Of a stretch of 11,439 nt of DNA, positions 6,837 through 11,439 are shown piece after piece. This stretch comes from RUG11241 sp964560085 (lineage in GTDB: Bacteria; Bacillota_I; Bacilli_A; RF39; UBA660). Location of the stretch: assembly GCA_964560085.1 (NCBI GenBank), contig CAZLKF010000015.1, forward strand, positions 1-11,439, given 5' to 3'. A program made the position numbers and the translations under genes. The notes beneath the pieces are model-generated. The model did no database searches. It had not been told where the DNA came from and was given only the letters and a program-made list of their open reading frames with translations. The number at the start of each line of letters is the position of its first letter. Positions within the stretch are counted from its first letter, which is position 1.

Positions 6837-8252
6837 ATGCAAAAACCAAATATGCTAGAAGCAAAAAAAAGAGAAAAAAAAGAAATAATTGTTGAAAAAT
6901 TTCAGTTAAATAAAGAATATCAGAATATTGGTAATAATCTAACTTATTGTATAAAAACATATGGATGTCAAATGAATGAACATGATAGTGAAAATATCAA
7001 AGCTATTTTGGAATTAATGGGTTTTAAAGAACTGGATGATTATGAAGCTGCCGATTTAGTTATTTTGAATACCTGTGCAATTCGTGAAAATGTTCACAAT
7101 AAAGTTTTTGGTTTACTTGGACGCTTAAAGCATATGAAAGAAACGCGACCAAGCTTAATTATTGGTTTGTGTGGATGTATGGCTCAAGAGGAAAGTGTAA
7201 TAAACGAAATTAGTTCTAAATACAAGTTTGTTGATGTGGTTTTTGGGACTCACAATATTCATGAATTACCTAATGTTTTAGCTGAGTCATTGAAAAATAA
7301 ACTTCAAGAGATTGATGTATATAGTATTGAAGGAAATTTAGTCGAAAACATGCCAGCAAAACGTGATAACAAGTATAAAGCATGGATTAATATCATGTAT
7401 GGTTGCGATAAGTTTTGCACATATTGTATTGTACCTTATACAAGAGGTAAGCAACGTAGTCGTCATAAGGAAGACATTTTAAATGAAGTAAAAGATTTAA
7501 TTGATCAAGGCTATCAAGAGGTGACTTTACTTGGCCAAAATGTTAACGCTTATGGAAAAGACTTAAATGATAATTATGGAATGGCTGAATTGCTTGAAGA
7601 AGTGGCTAAGACAGGAATTAGTCGTATTCGTTTTGTAACAAGCCATCCTTGGGATTTTAATGACCAAATGATTGATGTTATTAGCAAATATGATAATGTA
7701 ATGCCATATATACATTTGCCTTTGCAGAGTGGTTCTAATCGCATTTTAAAGCTAATGGGTCGAAGATATACAAAAGAATCATATTTAGAACTTTTCAGTA
7801 AATTAAAAGCAAAAATACCAAATGTTTCAATTACAACTGATATAATTGTTGGATTTCCTGGTGAAACAAGATCTGACTTTGAAGAAACGATTGATGTGGT
7901 TAACAAATGCCATTACGATTCTGCTTTTACTTTTATTTTTTCACCTCGTGAGGGAACACCAGCAGCCAAAATGGAAGATGATATATCGCTTGAAGAGAAA
8001 GAAAATCGTTTACAAGAGCTAAATAAGCTAGTTAATGAATACTCTAAAGAAAATAATGATAAGTATTTGAATAAAGTTGTTCCTGTATTACTTGAAAATG
8101 TCAGTGAAAAAGATGATAACATGTTAGCAGGTTATACAGATACTATGAAATTGGTTAATGTTAAAGCTGATAAAAAATATTTGGGTAAAATAGTAATGGT
8201 AAAAATTACCGAAATTAAAACATGGAGTATGAATGGAGAAATAATTTTATAA
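6837..8252 (+). CDS. miaB: MiaB, tRNA-2-methylthio-N6-isopentenyladenosine synthase
   Basis: Radical-SAM methylthiotransferase that adds the ms2 group to i6A37 of tRNAs reading UNN codons. Domains: a Lys-rich N-terminal extension (1-35), the UPF0004 domain with cluster cysteines C44 (TYGCQMNEHD), C80 (LNTCAIRENV) and C114 (GCMAQ), then the radical-SAM cluster C190-x3-C194-x2-C197 (YGCDKFCTYC) followed by IVPYTRGKQRSR, and a C-terminal TRAM-like RNA-binding region (about 410-471). NTCAIRENV and RGKQRSR are the MiaB versions, separating it from MtaB and RimO. Length 471 aa is normal. ATG 6837 has only a weak ribosome site (AGATGTGA). It depends on Fe-S clusters, which ties it functionally to the suf operon in the same window. 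In B. subtilis miaB also lies close to cotE. Confidence 0.95.
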   Translation: MQKPNMLEAKKREKKEIIVEKFQLNKEYQNIGNNLTYCIKTYGCQMNEHDSENIKAILELMGFKELDDYEAADLVILNTCAIRENVHNKVFGLLGRLKHMKETRPSLIIGLCGCMAQEESVINEISSKYKFVDVVFGTHNIHELPNVLAESLKNKLQEIDVYSIEGNLVENMPAKRDNKYKAWINIMYGCDKFCTYCIVPYTRGKQRSRHKEDILNEVKDLIDQGYQEVTLLGQNVNAYGKDLNDNYGMAELLEEVAKTGISRIRFVTSHPWDFNDQMIDVISKYDNVMPYIHLPLQSGSNRILKLMGRRYTKESYLELFSKLKAKIPNVSITTDIIVGFPGETRSDFEETIDVVNKCHYDSAFTFIFSPREGTPAAKMEDDISLEEKENRLQELNKLVNEYSKENNDKYLNKVVPVLLENVSEKDDNMLAGYTDTMKLVNVKADKKYLGKIVMVKITEIKTWSMNGEIIL

Positions 8253-8270
8253 AATTATTTCTTTTTCTTT
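8238..8270 (+). terminator. Palindromic terminator at the miaB stop
   Basis: A perfect 24-nt palindrome (8238-8261), beginning GAAATAA and ending TTATTTC, holds the last miaB codons and its TAA stop, and is followed by TTTTTCTTT. All but the outer pair are A-T, so it should be a modest terminator; as a palindrome it could also act on the minus strand. Confidence 0.5.
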
Positions 8271-8296
8271 AACAATTTAATTATTTGTGTTATCCT
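8269..8296 (+). promoter_or_regulatory. Possible promoter of the lipoprotein gene
   Basis: TTAACA (8269-8274), 16-nt spacer, TATCCT (8291-8296) preceded by TGT. The predicted start near 8303 would fall inside the ribosome site AAGGAGG (8301-8307 region), which argues against it. Given as a weak candidate only. Confidence 0.3.
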
Positions 8297-8311
8297 TGTT
8301 AAGGAGGATGT

Positions 8312-9034
8312 ATGAAAAAAATTAAATTAATTATGTTCACACTTTTAATGACCTTATTATTAGGATGTTCTTCATCAAATAAAGAAGTAAAAAATGCATT
8401 CAATAATTTTAAAAATTATAAGAATTATACAACTGATTATAGTGTTAATGTCACAACAACCGATGGATTACAAATGACAAAAATGACTTTATTAGGCGAC
8501 AGTAGGGTAGATAAGAATAGTAAAATTTTATATGACGAAACAGAATTAACAAGTGGAAATAGTAAAGTTAAGAATCGAATATATATTGAAGGCTTTGGAA
8601 AAATAGAAACGACAAAATATATGAATAATAGTTTTGATAACATATGGACAAAGGAAACTTCAACTAAAGTTAGTTTGGATTCTAATATAATTGACTATTT
8701 AGATTTAAAGAAAGAATATACTGAGATTGAATCGGATGTTGAGGGTTCAAAAGCATATGAAACTTCTTTTACTATTAATGAACTATCAGGGATTCTAAAT
8801 GCGGCTTTTGGTAATTCCAAAATTAATTATAAAACGGCTAATGCTGCTTATAGAATTTATATAAAAGATAATAATATTGTACAAATTTTCTTTGGTTTAT
8901 CTGCGGAATATGATAGTAATATGGTTAGTTATATAATTAAAGCTAAATATAGCAAATTTAATGAAACAAGTGCGGTAACTATTCCTGAAGAAATCTTAAT
9001 TAATGCTAAAGAATTAGAGAAAAAAGATAATTAA
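8312..9034 (+). CDS. Lipoprotein, function unknown
   Basis: A 240-aa secreted lipoprotein. The signal peptide has a basic start (MKKIK), a hydrophobic core, and the lipobox LLGC with the lipidated Cys19, followed by a Ser-rich linker (SSSN). It should be anchored to the outer face of the membrane. The mature part is rich in short beta-strand-like stretches alternating with polar turns (for example NRIYIEGFGKIETTKY), which resembles LolA/LppX-like curved-sheet lipoproteins, but I cannot assign a family. ATG 8312 follows AAGGAGG at 8301, an optimal ribosome site. It lies between miaB and cotE, where B. subtilis has ymcA; it is not YmcA. No TRAP, protease or binding-protein motif is seen. Confidence 0.8.
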   Translation: MKKIKLIMFTLLMTLLLGCSSSNKEVKNAFNNFKNYKNYTTDYSVNVTTTDGLQMTKMTLLGDSRVDKNSKILYDETELTSGNSKVKNRIYIEGFGKIETTKYMNNSFDNIWTKETSTKVSLDSNIIDYLDLKKEYTEIESDVEGSKAYETSFTINELSGILNAAFGNSKINYKTANAAYRIYIKDNNIVQIFFGLSAEYDSNMVSYIIKAKYSKFNETSAVTIPEEILINAKELEKKDN

Positions 9035-9045
9035 TTTTTGCCAAT

Positions 9046-9073
9046 TTGACAAAATTTTAAAAAAATATATAAT
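9046..9073 (+). promoter_or_regulatory. Perfect-consensus SigA promoter upstream of the structured RNA
   Basis: TTGACA (9046-9051), 16-nt spacer, TATAAT (9068-9073). Both hexamers match consensus exactly, which no other gene in the window shows. It starts only 12 nt after the lipoprotein stop. Transcription should begin near 9080, directly in front of the hairpin at 9084. Confidence 0.8.
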
Positions 9074-9079
9074 AATAAA

Positions 9080-9145
9080 TTGTGAGATGTGAAGTTACAG
9101 TATAGTGCAATTATATTCGTAAGCGATTATTACATCTCTTTTTTT
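9080..9145 (+). ncRNA. Candidate ~65-nt structured RNA or attenuator, unassigned class
   Basis: Behind the consensus promoter lies a compact fold. An outer 9-bp stem pairs 9084-9092 with 9130-9138 (GAGATGTGA with TTACATCTC, one G-T). Inside it a 10-bp hairpin pairs 9095-9104 with 9112-9122 (one bulged C at 9118, one G-T) around the loop GTGCAAT (9105-9111). A single-stranded GCGATTA (9123-9129) joins the two stems. Seven T residues (9139-9145) follow at once, as in an intrinsic terminator. The loop sequence GTGCAAT is repeated exactly at 9146-9152, just past the T-run. I match it to no riboswitch, T-box or 6S pattern. It may be a free small RNA or a leader that attenuates transcription into cotE. 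Confidence 0.5.
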
Positions 9146-9170
9146 GTGCAATAATCAGATAAAAATGTCT

Positions 9171-9196
9171 ACTTTTTTCTTACTTTGCATACATTA
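9171..9196 (+). promoter_or_regulatory. Possible sporulation sigma (E/K) promoter of cotE
   Basis: CATACATTA (9188-9196) fits the sigma-E -10 pattern CATACAhT and the sigma-K -10 pattern CATAnnnTA. An AC dinucleotide at 9171-9172 lies 15 nt upstream, close to the sigma-K -35 spacing; no sigma-E -35 is evident. In B. subtilis cotE is read from sigma-E and sigma-K promoters. The weak point is that the predicted start (about 9202) falls on the ribosome site. Confidence 0.35.
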
Positions 9197-9213
9197 AAGT
9201 GAGAGGTGAAAAT

Positions 9214-9744
9214 ATGGCATTATATAAAGAAATAGTAACTAAAGCTATTGTCGGTAAAGGAAAAAAATCATTCAAAGATAGTTATACTGTTGATGTCGAT
9301 AATAAACCGACAACGGTATTAGGTTGCTGGGTCATAAATCATAAATTTAAAGGATATAAAAGTGGCGAAAAAATAGGTGTTGATGGTTCATATGATGTAA
9401 ACATTTGGTATTCATATGAATCTGACAGCAAAACAATGGTGGTTAATAAAAAAATAGAATATAATGATTTATTTAATGTTCGCTTAAGAGAAAATGCAGA
9501 TTTATCAGGGGATACAGATATTATAGTTAGAACATTAAAACAACCAAATTGCGTGAAAGTCGATATAGATGGTTCTAAAATATTATTTAATGTAGAAAAA
9601 GAATTAGGTGTCGAAATTGTTGGCGAAACAAAGATGAAAATAGCAATTGAAGAAGATGAAGAACCTTGGGATGAAATAGAAGAAGAAATGAATGAGACAG
9701 TCGAAAAAGAAATAGAAGAAACAATAAAAGAAGAATATATTTAG
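9214..9744 (+). CDS. cotE: CotE-family outer spore coat morphogenetic protein
   Basis: CotE organises the outer coat of Bacillus spores. The match, judged from memory of B. subtilis CotE (181 aa), runs the full length: YKEIVTKAIVGKGKK at the N-terminus, LGCWVINHKF (36-45; LGGWIINHKY in Bacillus), GSYDVNIWYSY (58-68; GYYDINVWYSY), LKQPNC (108-113; LQQPNC), VGETK (136-140), and a very acidic C-terminal tail from about 146. Length 176 aa. ATG 9214 follows GAGAGGTGA (9201-9209); an in-frame GTG at 9199 would precede this ribosome site and is rejected. It is preceded by the structured RNA and a sporulation-type -10 element and ends in a terminator. The position near rnjB and miaB resembles Bacillus, where miaB-ymcA-cotE-mutS are consecutive; mutS does not follow here. 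Family identity is strong, a coat role is inferred. Confidence 0.9.
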   Translation: MALYKEIVTKAIVGKGKKSFKDSYTVDVDNKPTTVLGCWVINHKFKGYKSGEKIGVDGSYDVNIWYSYESDSKTMVVNKKIEYNDLFNVRLRENADLSGDTDIIVRTLKQPNCVKVDIDGSKILFNVEKELGVEIVGETKMKIAIEEDEEPWDEIEEEMNETVEKEIEETIKEEYI

Positions 9745-9772
9745 TGTCAACAAAAAAGTGTTGACACTTCTT
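9743..9772 (+). terminator. cotE terminator whose right arm holds the rpsP -35
   Basis: Perfect 10-bp inverted repeat AGTGTCAACA (9743-9752) and TGTTGACACT (9759-9768) with loop AAAAAG, followed by TCTTTATTATT. The left arm begins inside the cotE TAG stop. The T-tract is interrupted, so termination may be incomplete. The right arm contains the TTGACA of the next promoter; the repeat could also be an operator. Confidence 0.6.
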
Positions 9773-9789
9773 TATTATTGTGGTATTCT
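9761..9789 (+). promoter_or_regulatory. SigA promoter of rpsP-khpA
   Basis: Perfect TTGACA (9761-9766), ideal 17-nt spacer, TATTCT (9784-9789) preceded by TGG (extended -10). Predicted start near 9796; GGAGGA at 9801-9806 then serves the rpsP ATG at 9815. A strong promoter suits a ribosomal protein. Confidence 0.8.
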
Positions 9790-9814
9790 TAATAAAGAAC
9801 GGAGGAATATATTT

Positions 9815-10093
9815 ATGGCAGTTAAACTAAGATTAAAAAGAATGGGTGCAAAGAAGCAACCATATTATCGTATTGTAGCAGCAGATTCGCGTTCTCCAAG
9901 AGATGGACGTTTTATCGAAACAATTGGAACATATAATTCAATTGCTAACCCTGCAATTATTAATATTAATGAAGAATTGGCCCTTAAATGGTTAAGAGAT
10001 GGAGCAATTCCTACTGATACAGTTCGTAATTTATTAAGCAATGCTGGCGTTTTAAAGAAATTTCATGAAGAACGCAATGTGAGTAGTAAGTAA
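9815..10093 (+). CDS. rpsP: 30S ribosomal protein S16
   Basis: Small-subunit protein S16, needed for 30S assembly through contacts with 16S rRNA. The family pattern is clear: MAVKLRLKRMGAKKQPYYRI at the N-terminus, VAADSRSPRDGRFIETIGTY (21-40), and the LALKWLRDGAIPTDTVRNLL part (55-74). Length 92 aa is normal. ATG 9815 has GGAGGA 8 bases upstream. A longer in-frame reading from 9758 would add 19 residues over the promoter and ribosome site and is rejected. It is followed by khpA as in Bacillus (rpsP-ylqC), sharing one base. The usual further members rimM, trmD and rplS do not follow. Confidence 0.97.
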   Translation: MAVKLRLKRMGAKKQPYYRIVAADSRSPRDGRFIETIGTYNSIANPAIININEELALKWLRDGAIPTDTVRNLLSNAGVLKKFHEERNVSSK

Positions 10094-10341
10094 TGACTGA
10101 TTTAGTTGTTTTAACTGAATATTTGGTTAAAAGATTAGTTACTGATCCTGATATGATTTCAGTAAAAGAAATTGCTAATGATGAAAACGGAATTACAATT
10201 CAAGTTTTAGTCAATGAAACTGATATGCCAAAAATTATTGGTAAAGGTGGATCTATTGCTAATTCTATTAGGACTATTGTTCAGGCATCTGCTTATATAA
10301 ATAACCAAAAAAGAGTATTTATTAATATTGATTCATTTTAA
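10093..10341 (+). CDS. khpA: KhpA, KH-domain RNA-binding protein
   Basis: A short single KH-domain protein (82 aa) that in Firmicutes partners with KhpB/EloR (Jag) to bind RNA and influence cell elongation and gene expression. The GxxG nucleic-acid loop is visible as IIGKGGSIANSIR (48-60), preceded by the beta strand GITIQVLVNETDMP, and the N-terminal helix LTEYLVKRLVTDPD is typical. The ATG overlaps the rpsP TAA by one base (TAATG) with no strong ribosome site of its own, so translation is probably coupled to rpsP. It ends at a strong terminator, closing a two-gene operon. Confidence 0.92.
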   Translation: MTDLVVLTEYLVKRLVTDPDMISVKEIANDENGITIQVLVNETDMPKIIGKGGSIANSIRTIVQASAYINNQKRVFINIDSF

Positions 10342-10364
10342 GAAGTTATTAACTTCTTTTTTTT
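10340..10364 (+). terminator. Terminator of rpsP-khpA
   Basis: AAGAAGTT (10340-10347) pairs perfectly with AACTTCTT (10351-10358) around loop ATT, followed by T8. The left arm starts inside the khpA TAA stop. Confidence 0.85.
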
Positions 10365-10376
10365 AGCAAATATTTA

Positions 10377-10385
10377 TGATATAAT
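10377..10385 (+). promoter_or_regulatory. Extended -10 promoter of the lipid kinase gene
   Basis: TGA followed by a perfect TATAAT (10380-10385). The -35 position is only a T-run shared with the upstream terminator. The predicted leader is about 10 nt and holds the GCGGTGA ribosome site before ATG 10401. Confidence 0.6.
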
Positions 10386-10400
10386 GAGAGCGGTGAAAAT

Positions 10401-11345
10401 ATGAAAAAGTGTGTTGTAATTTATAATCCGAATAGTGGTAAAGGACAGATGTTAAAATATTTGGATTCTTTTAAAAATATTCTTCTTAATAATAATTATC
10501 TTGTTACATTTGTAGCAACTGAATATCATAAACATGCCATAAGTATAATTAAGTCTTTAAGTGATGATACGGATTTAGTAATATCAGCTGGTGGCGATGG
10601 TACTTTTAATGAAGTAGTAACCGGCAATTTTGAACGTAAAAAAAGATTATTACTTGCTCATATTCCAATTGGCACATGTAATGATGTTGGTGTGATGTTT
10701 GGTTATGGAAAAAACATAATTGAAAATTTAAAATTGCTATTAGCAGGCGAAATTCATAATATTGATATATGTTTAATCAATAGACAACCATTTGTTTATG
10801 TAGCTGGATTCGGGAAATTCATTGACATTCCTTATGCAACACCTCATGAATTAAAAAGAAAGTATGGTTATACTGCTTATTTAATCGAAGGAATTAAATC
10901 ATGTTTTCGAAAAATTCCTCTTTATAATTTAACATATAAAGTAAATGGCGAAAAATTTAAGGGAATTTATTCATTGATGCTTATTACTAATGCTAATAGA
11001 ATTGCTGGATTTAATGATTTTTATCGTGATGTTAAATTAGATGATAATAAGTTTGAAGTTTTTCTTTGTAATTTGCCAAGAAAAGTTGATTTTGTAAGAG
11101 GGATTTATATGCTTAAAACAAATAGAATTACTCAAGCTCCTGGCATATATTTCTATAAAACAGACAAATTAGAAATTGAATTTGAAGATGATGTTACACA
11201 AAGTTGGTGTATCGATGGTGAAGAATTAGAGCAAAAACCAAAAAAATATGTCATTGAAATTGATAAAGATTTAAAAATATTAATGCCATCTAAAAATGTT
11301 GACAAACTTTTTACTAAAAAATGGTATAATTTCATTAATAAATAA
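10401..11345 (+). CDS. Diacylglycerol kinase-family lipid kinase (DagK/YegS type)
   Basis: Soluble lipid kinase of the DAGK catalytic family, which uses ATP to phosphorylate diacylglycerol or a similar lipid at the inner membrane face; in Firmicutes DgkB recycles diacylglycerol into phospholipid synthesis. Seen: VIYNPNSGKG (6-15), the nucleotide loop SAGGDGTFNEVV (62-73), IPIGTCNDVG (88-97; most relatives have GTxND), and the C-terminal IDGEE (271-275) that carries catalytic/metal residues in this fold. 314 aa matches the family (about 300). No membrane segment. It has its own promoter and terminator. The substrate is not determined by sequence; DgkB is the likeliest, YegS-like or sphingoid kinases of the same fold are alternatives. 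A Lys-rich loop around 150-171 may contact membrane lipids. Confidence 0.9.
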   Translation: MKKCVVIYNPNSGKGQMLKYLDSFKNILLNNNYLVTFVATEYHKHAISIIKSLSDDTDLVISAGGDGTFNEVVTGNFERKKRLLLAHIPIGTCNDVGVMFGYGKNIIENLKLLLAGEIHNIDICLINRQPFVYVAGFGKFIDIPYATPHELKRKYGYTAYLIEGIKSCFRKIPLYNLTYKVNGEKFKGIYSLMLITNANRIAGFNDFYRDVKLDDNKFEVFLCNLPRKVDFVRGIYMLKTNRITQAPGIYFYKTDKLEIEFEDDVTQSWCIDGEELEQKPKKYVIEIDKDLKILMPSKNVDKLFTKKWYNFINK

Positions 11346-11360
11346 TGTTAAGAACTGTCT

Positions 11361-11394
11361 AAAAAGATTTTTGTTTAATCAAAAATCTTTTTTT
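11361..11394 (+). terminator. Strong terminator after the lipid kinase gene
   Basis: Perfect 13-bp arms (11361-11373 and 11380-11392) around the loop TTTAAT, followed by further T residues to 11394. A-rich to the left and T-rich to the right, so it may work in both directions. Confidence 0.85.
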
Positions 11395-11439
11395 ATTTGA
11401 AATCTCAACCGCACCACTTTTTAATAAGTACATTTTATG

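Noticed and set aside
9034..9213. A short peptide gene between the lipoprotein and cotE
   Set aside because: No start codon with a ribosome site opens a frame of useful length here; the stretch is better explained by promoter, hairpin RNA and cotE upstream signals.
11299..11330. TTGACA and TGGTATAAT inside the end of the lipid kinase gene
   Set aside because: The spacer is 20 nt, too long for a good promoter, and the only thing downstream in the window is the gene's own terminator. Probably chance in AT-rich coding DNA.
1..11439. CRISPR array, insertion sequence, prophage, defence island, tRNA or rRNA
   Set aside because: No regularly spaced repeats, transposase or integrase motifs, CCA-ended cloverleaf or conserved rRNA stretch was seen. 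Genes are tightly packed and mostly housekeeping.

Overview
The window looks like a chromosomal segment from an AT-rich, low-GC Gram-positive bacterium of the Bacilli (Firmicutes). The evidence is strong GGAGG-type ribosome sites, TTGACA/TATAAT promoters, many hairpin-plus-T-run terminators, a SUF-type cysteine desulfurase operon, an RNase J2-like protein and a CotE-family spore-coat protein. TGA serves as a stop (SufB/D-like gene and the minus-strand gene) and Trp is written TGG, so this is the standard bacterial code and not a code-4 Mollicute, although base composition and gene compactness resemble lineages near Mollicutes/Erysipelotrichia. The exact genus cannot be read from the sequence.

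Layout: (1) 110-1582, minus strand: one 490-aa protein of unknown function with its own terminator at the left edge. (2) 1722-4486, plus strand: a compact iron-sulfur operon, sufC, a short SufB/D-type subunit and sufS, driven from a promoter whose -35 region overlaps that of the divergent minus-strand gene. (3) 4576-5079: a small integral membrane protein of the small multidrug export (COG2426) type. (4) 5137-8252: an RNase J2-like protein with a degraded metal site, then miaB, a radical-SAM tRNA methylthiotransferase that needs two Fe-S clusters. (5) 8312-9034: a short lipoprotein of unknown role. (6) 9046-9145: a perfect-consensus promoter followed at once by a well-folded ~65-nt RNA ending in T7, probably a small RNA or attenuator. 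(7) 9214-9744: a CotE homologue. (8) 9815-10341: rpsP-khpA, translationally coupled. (9) 10401-11345: a diacylglycerol kinase-family lipid kinase, then a strong terminator.

Genes work together in three loose themes. SufC/SufBD/SufS supply Fe-S clusters, and MiaB is an obvious client. RNase J2-like, MiaB, S16 and KhpA belong to RNA metabolism and translation. CotE points to a sporulation programme, and the neighbourhood order RNase J2 - miaB - cotE recalls the same part of the Bacillus subtilis chromosome. The window is mostly housekeeping. I see no mobile element, CRISPR array, defence system, tRNA or rRNA. The items most worth a second look are the orphan structured RNA, the CotE gene with a sporulation-sigma-like -10 element, the minimal SUF operon, and the RNase J with a dismantled active site.
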